Numbered from the stretch's first letter, positions 24,711-34,297 are shown. The stretch: DNA of 61,985 nt from Chloroflexota bacterium (GCA_018004935.1 JAGNBF010000003.1:1-61985); one strand, 5' to 3'. Notes: generated by a model not told the origin, from the letters alone. A program made the numbers and translations.

Positions 24711-27620
24711 ATGAGCGCATCCCAAATTGGTCCCTACGAAATCAAAAACACTCTACGCCATGATCGGCAATATGCCCTCTTTGCCGCTTATGATCCTCGA
24801 GTCCGGGAAGATGTGATCCTGAAACTATGGCGCAAAGAGTTTACCCCCCAAGAATTTGCCGCTCGTATTAAACGAGAAGCCGAAATCATCAATACGATGA
24901 ATCACCCGGCGATTGTGCCAATTTGGGGTTTTGGCGACCTGGGTGGAAATACCTACATTGCTACCCTGGAAATGACCGGAGGCACTCTGGCGGAGCGGTT
25001 GAAACGCGGGCCTATGCCCCCAGCCCAAGCCCAGACTCTCTTCACCCGTATTGCCCAGGCTGTGGAGGCATTGCATAACCGCAACGTTGTGCATGGTCAT
25101 ATTCAGCCACAACATATCTTGTTTGATGCGAAAGGGGAAGCTTATCTGGCCTGGACAGCCAGCCAGGTAAACGATGTGGATTATGCCAGCCCTGAACAAT
25201 TAAATAACCAGGCCCCAGCTACCCAGGCCAGTGATGTCTTTTCTCTCGGCATTTTGCTCCTGCAACTATTTACCGGCAAAACATTGGCCACGATTACCGC
25301 TGATGAACTTCCTGCCCAATACGTGCCTTTGCTGGATCGCGCTTTGTATGAAACCCCCAAAGATCGGTTTGGCTCGGTGCGTGAGATGTTGGCGGCATTC
25401 AAAAACCCGGCCAAATCTGCTACCGGCACGGCCCCCGCGCCTGTGGTTGAGGCGGCTGTACCCGATTTTGCGGCCTGGGATTTTGACACACCGGATTCGC
25501 CCGCGACCCCCTTCGCCGATGATGATGACCCATTTGCCGCCTGGGGTGCTACCCTCACCCCACCATCTCCCTCTAACCAACCACCCGCCAAAATCACCGC
25601 TGACCCCTTTGCCGGGTTTGAACTCTCTACAACCCCTAAAAAAGCGGCCGCGCCCGACGCCGACGCCGAAATGATGGCCCTCTTCTCCTTTGACGAAGGC
25701 GAAGATGAACCCCCTCCCGTTGAAGAAAAGAAACCCGTCGCTCCCCTTAAACCCAAACAATTTACCTATGACCCAGGCGATGCCATAGATGAACCCTTCC
25801 CAGACTGGTTGGAAGAAAAAGTAGGTTCCCCCGGAGCGGAGCCGCTCTTGCCCACATTAGATCAATTCCTGACTAATACCACCGCCACAACCGAGGGCGT
25901 TGCCTCTTTGTCTAATGTCGAAGAAATGACCAAACAATCCCCCTCTTTTGCCCTCGATCCGCAAATGAAGCGATTCCTGCTCATTGGGGGGGCTGTTTTG
26001 GTCATAGCCTTGTGCCTGGTTCTGGCAGTTACTCTTGTCCCTGGTCTTTTGGATAAACCGGAAGAAATCGTCATTGTGCCCACGGCTATTCCCTTGTCCA
26101 CAGAAACACCTACCCCAGATCCTAACGCCGCCACTATCACCCCTACACCCACACCCTCTATCAGCATCAATTCCCCCCTGCCGGATACACGGGTGGATCT
26201 GGGCACACCCCTGACTTTGGACATCACGATTATGGACCCGGTGGGCCTACGTGATGCCAGCATCCTGATCAACGGTCAGGTAATTGGCACCTATACACTC
26301 AATGGCGAAACCAATTACACAATCACCCAAGATTGGATTCCTGATCAAGGGGGCACAAAACGCCTCTCTGTTGTGGCCACCAGCCGCACCGGTACAACCT
26401 TCTTCTCGGAGATAGTCGTCATTCGGGCCATTGATCGGGCTATGATTGACCTGAACTCACCCATCTGGCGTGAAGTAGAAGCCAATGTTTCGGCTATACG
26501 CGGGCTTGAGCCATTAAACCCGGTTGAACCGGACCTGGTTAGCCGTACTGAGATGATTCAGCGTTACCGTGATGAAGCCCTGGCCAGTTATACACGCGCC
26601 GACGCTGAAAAAGATGTCTTGTTCTATTACGCCTTTGATATTGTGGCAAGGGATTACGATCTGTATCGCCGTTATACACAATATTTAGGCGAAAGCATTG
26701 TCGGTTATTATGACCCGGCAACCGAAGAATTTGTGGTCGTTAATCGCGGTGAACAGATAACGCCGTTGGGGCAGTTAATTTATGCCCATGAATTTATGCA
26801 TGCTTTGCAGGATCAACATTTTGGTTTAGCCCTTTTGACCGAAACAGCACTAACAACGGATCAAAACATGGCTATCCGGGGTTTGGCCGAAGGGGAAGCC
26901 GAATTAATACAGACCCTTTATCAGGCAGGGGATTTCTTTAGCGCTGAAGAAGAGGTGGATCTATTTAATGAAAGTGCGATTGGTTCCACCCAAGATACCA
27001 GCGGCCGCAACATTCCCCGCCTTTTAGTGGATGCCTTCTATTTCCCCTACCAGACCGGGGGTGAATTCGTAAATTTCCTTTACAGCCAGGGAGGGTGGCC
27101 AGCCATAGACCAGGCCTGGGCGAATCCACCTCAATCCAGTGAGCATATCATCCACCCAGACCGTTATCTGGCTGGAGATGTGCCCCAACCCGTTACCCTG
27201 GTGTCCCTGACAGAGACATTAGGGGCAGAGTGGCAATTGGTACGGGATGAAACGGCGGGGGAATTTTTTATCCGTGAGCATTTGCTTTTGCAGTTAGGTG
27301 AAGTGGAAGCCGCGGCCGCGGCAACCGGGTGGGGTGGTGATCATCTGACCCTCTACTGGAATGCCACCACCGATGAGATTACCCTCTTGTTTCAGGCGGT
27401 GTGGGATACAGCAAATGATGCGGCCGAGTTCGCGGCCGCGTACCAAACTTACAACAACAACGCCGGGCGCACAGCACTGGGCCAACAAGCTGATGGGGCT
27501 ACCTGCTGGCAGAGCCACGATGTTGTCTGCCTTTATTTCCAGGGTGCGGAAACCCTGGTTGTACGTGCCCCATCCTTAGAACTTGTTACCACTTTTGCGG
27601 CCGCGCAATTAAACAGTTAA
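24711..27620 (+). CDS. pseudokinase - transmembrane - zinc metallopeptidase fusion
   Basis: 969 residues. Residues ~7-240 follow the Ser/Thr kinase fold: VILKLWRK (lysine kept), KREAEIINTMNHPAIVPIWG and the late DVFSLGILLLQLFTG. The catalytic loop reads HGHIQPQHIL (128-137) where H-R-D-x-K-P-x-N is expected, and the D-F-G position reads AWT; the glycine loop is also absent, so it should be catalytically dead. A Pro/Asp-rich stretch leads to one membrane helix (about 420-447). Outside are an Ig-like domain (~485-575) and a peptidase domain with HEFMH (H693, E694, H697) and GLAEGEAELI supplying a third ligand. The outer half is homologous to 41285-43129. The kinase half probably binds a partner; the outer half probably cuts or remodels an envelope protein. 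Confidence 0.85.
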   Translation: MSASQIGPYEIKNTLRHDRQYALFAAYDPRVREDVILKLWRKEFTPQEFAARIKREAEIINTMNHPAIVPIWGFGDLGGNTYIATLEMTGGTLAERLKRGPMPPAQAQTLFTRIAQAVEALHNRNVVHGHIQPQHILFDAKGEAYLAWTASQVNDVDYASPEQLNNQAPATQASDVFSLGILLLQLFTGKTLATITADELPAQYVPLLDRALYETPKDRFGSVREMLAAFKNPAKSATGTAPAPVVEAAVPDFAAWDFDTPDSPATPFADDDDPFAAWGATLTPPSPSNQPPAKITADPFAGFELSTTPKKAAAPDADAEMMALFSFDEGEDEPPPVEEKKPVAPLKPKQFTYDPGDAIDEPFPDWLEEKVGSPGAEPLLPTLDQFLTNTTATTEGVASLSNVEEMTKQSPSFALDPQMKRFLLIGGAVLVIALCLVLAVTLVPGLLDKPEEIVIVPTAIPLSTETPTPDPNAATITPTPTPSISINSPLPDTRVDLGTPLTLDITIMDPVGLRDASILINGQVIGTYTLNGETNYTITQDWIPDQGGTKRLSVVATSRTGTTFFSEIVVIRAIDRAMIDLNSPIWREVEANVSAIRGLEPLNPVEPDLVSRTEMIQRYRDEALASYTRADAEKDVLFYYAFDIVARDYDLYRRYTQYLGESIVGYYDPATEEFVVVNRGEQITPLGQLIYAHEFMHALQDQHFGLALLTETALTTDQNMAIRGLAEGEAELIQTLYQAGDFFSAEEEVDLFNESAIGSTQDTSGRNIPRLLVDAFYFPYQTGGEFVNFLYSQGGWPAIDQAWANPPQSSEHIIHPDRYLAGDVPQPVTLVSLTETLGAEWQLVRDETAGEFFIREHLLLQLGEVEAAAAATGWGGDHLTLYWNATTDEITLLFQAVWDTANDAAEFAAAYQTYNNNAGRTALGQQADGATCWQSHDVVCLYFQGAETLVVRAPSLELVTTFAAAQLNS

Positions 27621-27631
27621 ACCACCTGCCT

Positions 27632-28723
27632 ATGCTCACATCCCTTACCTTACCCCACGGCTCCCTCACCTTACCCGCCTTTTTACCAGATGGCACCCAG
27701 GGAGTCGTGCGGAGCGTAGATGCCCAAGATTTGCAAGGGTGCGGCATTCAAGCCGTGCAGATGAATGTATTTCATCTTTTGCAACGGCCCGGCTCCACCA
27801 CTATCCAGGCCTTAGGTGGCTTACACCGTCTATCTGGCTGGTCTGGCCCTATTTTCACTGACTCGGGTGGGTTTCAGGTTTACTCCCTCATCCGCCAGAA
27901 ACCCAAAAGTGGTACCATTACCGACCGGGGAGCCACCTTCCACCTGGAAGGAACTGAGCGCAAATTTAACCTGACCCCCGAAAAAAGTGTGCAATTGCAA
28001 TTAAGCTATGGCTCCGATGTGATCATCTGTCTGGATGATTGCACCCATGCCGATGATCCGTTGGCGGTGCAACAGGTATCTGTCGCCCGCACGGTCAAAT
28101 GGGCCAGACGTTGCCGCACGGAATTTGATCGTTTAATAGGGGAGAAAAAACTCGTGGGGGACTCGCGGCCGCGACTCGTGGCCGTTGTCCAGGGGGGCAA
28201 TCGCCCTGAATTACGTGAACAATGTGCTGAACAGTTGCTCGAAATTGGGTTCGATGGTTACGGCTATGGTGGCTGGCCTCTGGACAGCGAGGGCAAACTC
28301 CTGGAGGAGATGTTGGCCCTAACCCGGGCGCTCATTCCGCCCCAGTTTACCCTGCATGCGCTAGGCGTGGGGCATCCGGCTAATGTGCTGGCCTGCGGCC
28401 GCATGGGCTACACCCTTTTCGATAGTACCATGCCCACCCGCGATGCCCGGCATGGGCGGCTTTGGTCCTTTACCAGCGACCCCCGGCTACCACTTAACGA
28501 CAACTGGTTTCAATTTCTCTACATCAACGATGAAAAACAGATCAAACGGAATGAACCCATCTCCCCATTCTGTGATTGCCATACCTGTCAACATTATACC
28601 CTGGGCTACCTGCACCACCTTTTCAAACTGAACGACAGCCTTTACCCTCGGCTGGCGACCATCCACAATCTTCGATTTATGATGCAATTGATGACCCACC
28701 TGCAAACTTATCCCAACACCTGA
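27632..28723 (+). CDS. divergent tRNA-guanine transglycosylase family protein
   Basis: 363 residues, close to the normal TGT length. FLPDGTQGVVRSV replaces the usual F-M-P-V-G-T, FTDSGGFQVYSL is the catalytic D-S-G-G-F-Q, and VVQGG and FDGYGYGGWPLD the substrate loop. FCDCHTCQHYTLGYLHHLF is the C-x-C-x2-C...H zinc site. The loop after G-G differs from the A-x-G-G-L-S-V-G-E of preQ1-using bacterial enzymes. It should exchange a base for a 7-deazaguanine; whether it prefers preQ1, queuine or another base, or acts on DNA as distant relatives do, cannot be told from sequence. It starts 11 bases after the peptidase gene, so the two are probably co-transcribed. Confidence 0.8.
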   Translation: MLTSLTLPHGSLTLPAFLPDGTQGVVRSVDAQDLQGCGIQAVQMNVFHLLQRPGSTTIQALGGLHRLSGWSGPIFTDSGGFQVYSLIRQKPKSGTITDRGATFHLEGTERKFNLTPEKSVQLQLSYGSDVIICLDDCTHADDPLAVQQVSVARTVKWARRCRTEFDRLIGEKKLVGDSRPRLVAVVQGGNRPELREQCAEQLLEIGFDGYGYGGWPLDSEGKLLEEMLALTRALIPPQFTLHALGVGHPANVLACGRMGYTLFDSTMPTRDARHGRLWSFTSDPRLPLNDNWFQFLYINDEKQIKRNEPISPFCDCHTCQHYTLGYLHHLFKLNDSLYPRLATIHNLRFMMQLMTHLQTYPNT

Positions 28724-28857
28724 TCGCAGGAAACGGTTGAATGTCACCCCCTAACCTGGGCGAGCCAGAATCAAAAAGAAAAAACACAGAGGGCATAAAA
28801 ACAGAGAGGCACTAAAACCATCAAATAGCCGCAAAAAACTCTCTATTTGCGGTTGGC

Positions 28858-29032
28858 TATTCAAAGTAAACGTTCAGTTACCCCCCCTTGGCGGTCAAAC
28901 CGCTGGGCTGTAAGGACGAAGCCCTACGGGTTAAACTGCCAGGCCAACGGCTTTTGTCGCCCTAGCCCGGTCGTAAGACGATCGGGCAGGTTGACGAATG
29001 AATTTACACAACTGAACGGTTACTTATTCAAA
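28858..29032. mobile_element. A element, copy 2
   Basis: The element spans 28866-29024 with ends GTAAACGTTCAGT and ACTGAACGGTTAC. TATTCAAA lies at 28858-28865 and again at 29025-29032, the right copy one base off the terminus. The interior is related to but diverged from the 14481 copy (GCGGTCAAACCGC, CCCTACGGG, AGCCCGGTCG). Confidence 0.8.
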
Positions 29033-29046
29033 TAAGGAGCTAACAC

Positions 29047-29829
29047 ATGAAACAGATTTCCCGTACCCTTATTCGTTTTATCACATTGCTGGCCCTTGTG
29101 TCTTTGGCCTGTGGCGGAACCGGCACTACGGTCAACGTTCCCCAGGTGACGATACCGCAGGGGGGAGTTCCCCAGGCGACGTTAGATGCGGCTTCTACGC
29201 AAGCGGCAATTTTAGCCGGACAAGCTGATAGCGCGGCCGCAACCACCCAGGCGAATGTGGCCCAACAGGCCACCCAGGCTGTGCCCGCGGCCGCGACCAG
29301 CGGTGTTGCGGTTGATGGGGTAGCCACGATTGCCCCTACACTGGAAACCGCCGTGACCCAACTTGTGCCCACCCTTGCGGCCGCAAATTACACCATGGCC
29401 GACCTGGAAGCGATGTTTAGTACCATCCAACCTGATGGCAGTGGCAATATGACCGTAACCATTACTGATGACCAATTGACGAGTGCCGTTGCGGCCGCGC
29501 AAAGCACCGGTCAGGGAGCCGGACAAATTCAAAACGTCACCTTCACCTTCGTCCCTGGCGCTATCCTCATGTCGGGTGATGTCACCCAACCCATCCAGGC
29601 TCGCCTCACCGTCACCTTCTCCCCCTATATCACCAACGGCGTACTCCAATTCGATGTCACCCAGGCCAGCCTGGGCAACATCCAGGTGCCCCCAGCCATG
29701 CTTGATCAAGCCGAAGCTACCCTAAACACCAGCCTTGGCACCGCCGCCAGCCAACTCCCCGCCAACGTCACCCTGCAAACTGTGACCATTGGCGAGGGAG
29801 TGATGACCTTCACCGCCGGGCTAAACTAA
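29047..29829 (+). CDS. alanine-rich lipoprotein
   Basis: 260 residues. Signal ends VSLAC (C22). Residues 40-115 are an Ala/Thr/Gln-rich helical stretch in which four GCGGCCGC octamers are read as Ala-Ala-Ala. From ~120 a beta-rich domain with TFTFVPGAILMSGDV, ARLTVTFSPYITNGVLQF and LQTVTIGEGVMTFTA recalls lipid-binding LmeA/DUF2993-like proteins, but I could not confirm this. AAGGAG precedes the ATG. Function unknown. Confidence 0.75.
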   Translation: MKQISRTLIRFITLLALVSLACGGTGTTVNVPQVTIPQGGVPQATLDAASTQAAILAGQADSAAATTQANVAQQATQAVPAAATSGVAVDGVATIAPTLETAVTQLVPTLAAANYTMADLEAMFSTIQPDGSGNMTVTITDDQLTSAVAAAQSTGQGAGQIQNVTFTFVPGAILMSGDVTQPIQARLTVTFSPYITNGVLQFDVTQASLGNIQVPPAMLDQAEATLNTSLGTAASQLPANVTLQTVTIGEGVMTFTAGLN

Positions 29830-29941
29830 GTAATCGTCCAAAAATTAGTTCTACCCAGACCTGACAGGTTTCTGAAAACCTGTCAGGTCTAAATCGGGAA
29901 GTTATTTTTAGACACCCACTAAATGAGTGTCTAAAAATAAC
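29830..29941. repeat. C element, copy 1
   Basis: TAAGTAATCGTCCAAAAA, hairpin AGACCTGACAGGTT / AACCTGTCAGGTCT (29857-29870, 29877-29890), AAATCGGGAAG, then a second hairpin GTTATTTTTAGACAC / GTGTCTAAAAATAAC (29901-29941). Copy 2 is at 41170. The first hairpin may also end transcription of the lipoprotein gene. Confidence 0.8.
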
Positions 29942-30301
29942 TTGGGTGGCGCGGTCAGGAGACCGGCCACAGCAAATCGCTAAGTTAATTGCGAACAATT
30001 ACTATGCCCCAATTTCTGCTACCAAAACCGTTCCCGGTAGATTTTGGCAGGGTTTCGCCAGTATAGTTTGCCCGGCTTTAAAGAAGGGTTATTTGTTATT
30101 CGTTATTGAGTTCCCCATAGGCCAAAGGCACACCAAGACGGATGAAAATGACGCCACCATTTTTCATCCCCATCCGTGTTTCTTCCTATCCGTGTTCCCA
30201 TTATCCGTGGCTATTTTCGCAAGATCTGATTAACCGGCTCAAGTCTCAATTCCGACAAGTTGAATAACCAATAACCAATAACTCCCATCACGAGGACACC
30301 T
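29942..30301. other. gap with a D core and no gene
   Basis: A D core (GCGGTCAGGAGACCGGCCAC, 29950-29969, opposite orientation) sits at the left between AACTT and AAGTT. The remainder includes GGCACACCAAGACGGATGAA, which is shared with the 36627-36840 duplication. I see nothing else. Confidence 0.5.
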
Positions 30302-31663
30302 GTGATTGATATACCACACATTGCCACTCATACCCAATCCGAAAATGGGCTAAATGGCACCAAACATCCTAAATCATCCCGTTTACCCGGTTTCTACAAA
30401 AAATCATTGGCCGACCGGGTGAAGACGGTGGCGCACTGGGCCAACCTTACGGCTGACGAGCAGAACGTTTTGCTCGGCCAGGGGCTTACCCCCGTGCAGG
30501 CCGCCAACATGATTGAAAACGCCATCGGCACCACCCAATTGCCGTTGGGCGTGGCCTGCAATTTCCTCATTAACGGCCAGGAAATCCTCATTCCTATGGC
30601 CATTGAGGAGCCGAGTGTGTTAGCCGCCGTCAGTGCCTCGGCCAAACTCATCCGTGAGGGGGGCGGGTTTACGGCCACCACCACCGACCCGGTGATGATC
30701 GGGCAGATACAGGTGCTGGACATCCCGGACATGGACGCGGCCATTGCGGCGGTGCAAGCCAACAAAGAGCGGCTGATGGAGCTGGCGAACCAATGTAGCC
30801 CCAGCATTGTGCGGCGGGGGGGCGGGGCGCGGGACATCGAAACGCGGCCTTTCCTGGAGACACCCGTCGGCCCAATGTTGATCATTCACCTGCTGTATGA
30901 CACGCGGGATGCAATGGGAGCCAATGCGATTAATACGGCTGTCGAGACGATGGCCCCGTTGGTAGCGGAATTGACCCGCGGCCGCACCAACCTCCGCATC
31001 CTCTCCAACCTCACCGACCGCCGCCTGGCTCGCGCCGTTTGCACGATTCCCGCCTCAGCCCTGGCCACCAACGGCATACCCGGCCCCCAAGTCGCCCGGC
31101 AAATCGCCGAAGCCAACGCCTTCGCCGTGGTAGACCCATACCGGGCCACCACCCACAACAAAGGCATTATGAACGGCATTGACGCCGTCTGTCTGGCAAC
31201 GGGCAACGATTGGCGGGCCATTGAAGCTGGAGCACACGCCTACGCCGCCCGCAATGGCCGCTATTCATCCCTCACCGACTGGCACGTGGACGAAAATGGC
31301 GACCTGTATGGCGAAATCGTCCTACCCCTGGCTGTGGGGGTCGTCGGCGGGGCCACCAAAGTCCATCCCACCGCTAAAGTGGCGATGAAAATCCTCAACA
31401 TTCAGTCAGCGGCGGAGCTGGCGCAGGTGATGGCCTGTGTCGGGTTGGCGCAAAATTTGGCGGCCATCAAGGCGATGGCGACCGTGGGTATCCAGCAAGG
31501 GCACATGCGCATGCACGCCCGACAGGTGGCTATGGCCGCCGGTGCGCCCGATGATTGGGTGGAAGCCATCACCGAACAACTGATTAACGAAGACAATATC
31601 CGGGTGGAACGAGCTAAAGAGATTTTAGACGGGATGAAGAAAGAAGAATTGGTACACGGATGA
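30302..31663 (+). CDS. class II (degradative-type) HMG-CoA reductase
   Basis: 453 residues from GTG 30302 with GAGGA upstream. The catalytic set of HMG-CoA reductase is complete: MIENAIGT (E72), THNKGIMNG (K287), GNDWRAIEAG (D303) and MRMHARQVAM (H405); DAMGANAINT is the coenzyme-binding motif. The E-N-x-I-G form and the length fit class II enzymes. It converts HMG-CoA to mevalonate. HMG-CoA synthase, thiolase and DUF35 genes follow in the same direction, so a biosynthetic role is likelier than mevalonate degradation. G+C appears higher here and through 34251 than around it. Confidence 0.93.
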   Translation: MIDIPHIATHTQSENGLNGTKHPKSSRLPGFYKKSLADRVKTVAHWANLTADEQNVLLGQGLTPVQAANMIENAIGTTQLPLGVACNFLINGQEILIPMAIEEPSVLAAVSASAKLIREGGGFTATTTDPVMIGQIQVLDIPDMDAAIAAVQANKERLMELANQCSPSIVRRGGGARDIETRPFLETPVGPMLIIHLLYDTRDAMGANAINTAVETMAPLVAELTRGRTNLRILSNLTDRRLARAVCTIPASALATNGIPGPQVARQIAEANAFAVVDPYRATTHNKGIMNGIDAVCLATGNDWRAIEAGAHAYAARNGRYSSLTDWHVDENGDLYGEIVLPLAVGVVGGATKVHPTAKVAMKILNIQSAAELAQVMACVGLAQNLAAIKAMATVGIQQGHMRMHARQVAMAAGAPDDWVEAITEQLINEDNIRVERAKEILDGMKKEELVHG

Positions 31664-31673
31664 GTCTACTGCA

Positions 31674-31734
31674 AAAAGCCCGGTTTCTGACTAATCTAAC
31701 CGTCGCTTTCAGAGAGAAAGAAACCGGGCTTTTA
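31674..31734 (+). terminator. hairpin after HMG-CoA reductase
   Basis: AAAAGCCCGGTTTCT (31674-31688) pairs with AGAAACCGGGCTTTT (31719-31733). The stem is long and T-rich at the end. It may attenuate rather than block transcription, since pathway genes follow. Confidence 0.7.
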
Positions 31735-31821
31735 ACTGGTTTGACCTTTTTTCAGTGGAGTTATCCGTGAAATCCGTGTACAAAAATCTTTCACGCATCA
31801 CGTATTACGCAAGAGGTTATC

Positions 31822-32898
31822 ATGAGTGAACCAAGAAAGAGCAACGGTCTGATGAAACCCCATTTCCCAGTGGGAATTGTGGGGTATGGGGCGTATGTAC
31901 CCCGCTACCGCATCCCGGCGAAGGAGATTTCGCGTATGTGGACGGGCGGTCAGGGGGGTGTGCCGATTACGGAAAAGGCGGTCAATGGGTTGGATGAAGA
32001 TGTGATCACCATGTCCATCGAGGCGTCCCGTAACGCTCTGGCCCGCGCCGAGATTGATCCCACCGAAATTCGGGCAGTTTGGGTAGGGAGTGAGAGTCAC
32101 CCTTATGCCGTCAAGCCGACCAGCACCCTGGTGGCCGAGGCCATCGGGGCCGTGCCGAACACATTGGCGGGTGACTGGGAGTTTGCCTGTAAGGCGGGCA
32201 CGGAAGCGATGCAGGCGGCCATAGGCTTCGTGGGGTCAGGAATGGCCCGCTATGCCCTGAGTGTGGGCATGGACACGGCGCAGGGGCGGCCGGGAGATGC
32301 GTTGGAGTACACCGCGGCCGCAGGCGGAGCGGCTATCCTCATCGGCCCGGCAGAAGAGTCCCTGGCCACGATTGATGGCTCCTACTCCTATGTCACCGAC
32401 ACGCCCGACTTCTGGCGGCGTGCCCATGCCGAGTACCCCTCACACGGGGACCGCTTCACCGGTGAACCGGCTTACTTCAAGCATGTGGCCGCGGCCGCGG
32501 AGGCCCTCATGTCCGAAGCGGGAACCACCGCCGCCGACTATGACTGGGCCGTTTTCCATCAGCCCAACGTCAAGTTCCCCACCCGGGCCGGGCAACTGCT
32601 GGGTTTCTCGGCAGAGCAGATGAAACCAGGGTTACTCAGCGGCCGCATTGGCAACACCTACTCCGGCGCGGCCATCATCGGCCTGACCGCCATTCTCGAC
32701 CAGGCCGAACCGGGCGACCGTATCCTCATGGTCAGCTACGGCTCCGGCGCGGGGTCAGATGCGTTTGACATCACGGTGACAGAGCGGATTATGGAAGCAC
32801 GCGGCCGCGCCCTCCGCACCGAAGATTACATCGCCCGCAGAACGGAGATTGATTACGCGACCTATACGCGATTCCGCGAAAAATTGAAAATGTCCTAA
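31822..32898 (+). CDS. archaeal-type HMG-CoA synthase
   Basis: 358 residues. [15 protein letters not shown] opens the thiolase fold. [34 protein letters not shown] (nucleophile C123) and VFHQPN (H246), with [14 protein letters not shown] near the end, follow the archaeal HMG-CoA synthase pattern. It condenses acetyl-CoA with acetoacetyl-CoA. Archaeal versions work in one complex with a thiolase and a DUF35 bridge, which are the next two genes. AGAGG lies 10-15 bases before the ATG. Confidence 0.92.
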   Translation: MSEPRKSNGLMKPHFPVGIVGYGAYVPRYRIPAKEISRMWTGGQGGVPITEKAVNGLDEDVITMSIEASRNALARAEIDPTEIRAVWVGSESHPYAVKPTSTLVAEAIGAVPNTLAGDWEFACKAGTEAMQAAIGFVGSGMARYALSVGMDTAQGRPGDALEYTAAAGGAAILIGPAEESLATIDGSYSYVTDTPDFWRRAHAEYPSHGDRFTGEPAYFKHVAAAAEALMSEAGTTAADYDWAVFHQPNVKFPTRAGQLLGFSAEQMKPGLLSGRIGNTYSGAAIIGLTAILDQAEPGDRILMVSYGSGAGSDAFDITVTERIMEARGRALRTEDYIARRTEIDYATYTRFREKLKMS

Positions 32899-32954
32899 AA
32901 GTTGCAGGGTTGCAGGTTGCAGGTAGGGTTATTTCTTTGCTATAGCTTTCAAGA

Positions 32955-33025
32955 AAAAGATTTTGGGTTCGTAGTAACCGCTTTAGCGGTCCCACGCCGG
33001 ACGGCTAAAGCTGTTACTACCAACC
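32955..33025. repeat. imperfect inverted repeat between HMG-CoA synthase and thiolase
   Basis: GTAGTAACCGCTTTAGCGGT / CC near 32972 pairs imperfectly with GGACGGCTAAAGCTGTTACT / AC near 33000, a stem of about 20 bp with a few mismatches. No T-tract. Confidence 0.6.
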
Positions 33026-33096
33026 AAAACCCCAAATGATTTTCTGAACATCTATACCTTGCCACTTTGCCACTTTGCAACTCTTTAAAAAAGATT

Positions 33097-34251
33097 ATGA
33101 CAAACGTATCTATCATCGGTATTGGACAAACAGAAGTTGGGGAGCATTGGGACACCTCGATACGGCATCTGGCCTGGTATGCCATTGAAGCGGCGTTGGA
33201 TGACGCCCACACCAGCAACGTAGACGCCTTGTTCGTGGGCAATATGCTCTCCGGGGCGGTAAACGCCCAAGATCACCTGGGCGCGTTAGTGGCTGATTTC
33301 TCTGGTTTGCGGGGGATTGAAGCGGTCACGGTGGAAGCGGCTGAGGCCAGCGGCGCGGCCGCGTTGCGGCAGGCGATTTTGGCGGTAGCCAGTGGCATGG
33401 TCGAGACGGCTCTGGTGGTTGGGGTGGAAAAAATCACCGACAAAACGGGTAATGCCGCCCCCAGCGCGTTGATGAGTAGCCTGGACGCCGATTATGAAGC
33501 CATTCATGGCGTGACCCCGGCGGCCATCGGGGCCTTGTTAATGCGCCGTTACATGCATGAGTACGGTGTGAAGTTGGAAGATTTTGCCAATTTTAGTGTG
33601 AACGCCCATGCCAATGGGGCGTTGAATCCGCTGGCGATGTACCGAAACAAGCTCAAGGCGGCCAATTTTGCCGGTGCGCCGCTGGTAGCAGACCCGGTGA
33701 ACCTGTTTGATATGGCCCCTTTGGGTGACGGTTCGGCCGCGATTATTGTCACCGGACGGGAACGGGCAATGGACATGGTGGCAAAACCGATTCATATTGC
33801 CGCCTCGGCTATCAGTACAGATACCCTGGCGGTGCATGATCGAGGCAATCCGTTGTGGCTGGGTGCGGCCGCGGCCAGTGCCCAAAAAGCGTACCAACAA
33901 GCGGGCATCACCCCGGATCAACTCAACCTGTTCGAGTTGCATGATTCCTTCACCATCATGGCGGCCCTATCGCTGGAAGCCTGTGGTTTTGCCGAACCGG
34001 GGCGGGGTTGGGAACTGGCCCGTGATAACGCCATTGCCCGCAATGGCCGCCTGCCCATCAGCACTTTTGGCGGTCTCAAGGCGCGGGGCAACCCTGTGGG
34101 GGCAACGGGCGTTTATCAGATTGTAGAAGTGGCCCGCCAGTTACGAGGCGAAGCGGGCGACAATCAGGTCGCCAAGGCCCAAATTGGTATGGCGCAAAAT
34201 TTGGGCGGGAGTGGGGCGACGGCGGTGACGCATATTTTGCGGAATGAGTGA
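33097..34251 (+). CDS. thiolase-fold partner of HMG-CoA synthase, catalytic Cys replaced by Glu
   Basis: About 384 residues from ATG 33097 (TTG 33067 is less likely). SIIGIGQTEVG and NLGGSGATAVTHIL frame the archaeal/SCP2-type thiolase fold, and gene order implies acetoacetyl-CoA formation for the neighbouring synthase. At the nucleophile the sequence is VEAAEASGAAAL, so residue 83 is Glu (GAG, 33343-33345) where the family has Cys. The oxyanion motif reads GGLKARGNPVGATG with N332 in place of His; H282 in LHDSFT is kept. Claisen condensation by the normal mechanism should therefore be impossible. It may be a structural partner, or a decarboxylase-like variant. A terminator follows. Confidence 0.85.
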   Translation: MTNVSIIGIGQTEVGEHWDTSIRHLAWYAIEAALDDAHTSNVDALFVGNMLSGAVNAQDHLGALVADFSGLRGIEAVTVEAAEASGAAALRQAILAVASGMVETALVVGVEKITDKTGNAAPSALMSSLDADYEAIHGVTPAAIGALLMRRYMHEYGVKLEDFANFSVNAHANGALNPLAMYRNKLKAANFAGAPLVADPVNLFDMAPLGDGSAAIIVTGRERAMDMVAKPIHIAASAISTDTLAVHDRGNPLWLGAAAASAQKAYQQAGITPDQLNLFELHDSFTIMAALSLEACGFAEPGRGWELARDNAIARNGRLPISTFGGLKARGNPVGATGVYQIVEVARQLRGEAGDNQVAKAQIGMAQNLGGSGATAVTHILRNE

Positions 34252-34297
34252 TGTAATACGTGAAGCGTGATACGTTTCTTAGACTAAACGCAATAAC

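Noticed and set aside
29857-29890. C-element hairpin as a dedicated terminator
   Set aside because: The same hairpin with the same flanks occurs at 41201-41234 next to a gene on the opposite strand, and no T-tract follows, so it is a repeat first; termination is only a possible side effect.
29946-30233. 95-residue plus-strand frame after the lipoprotein gene
   Set aside because: It begins in a D core and runs through repeat-like text; no ribosome-binding site or recognisable fold.
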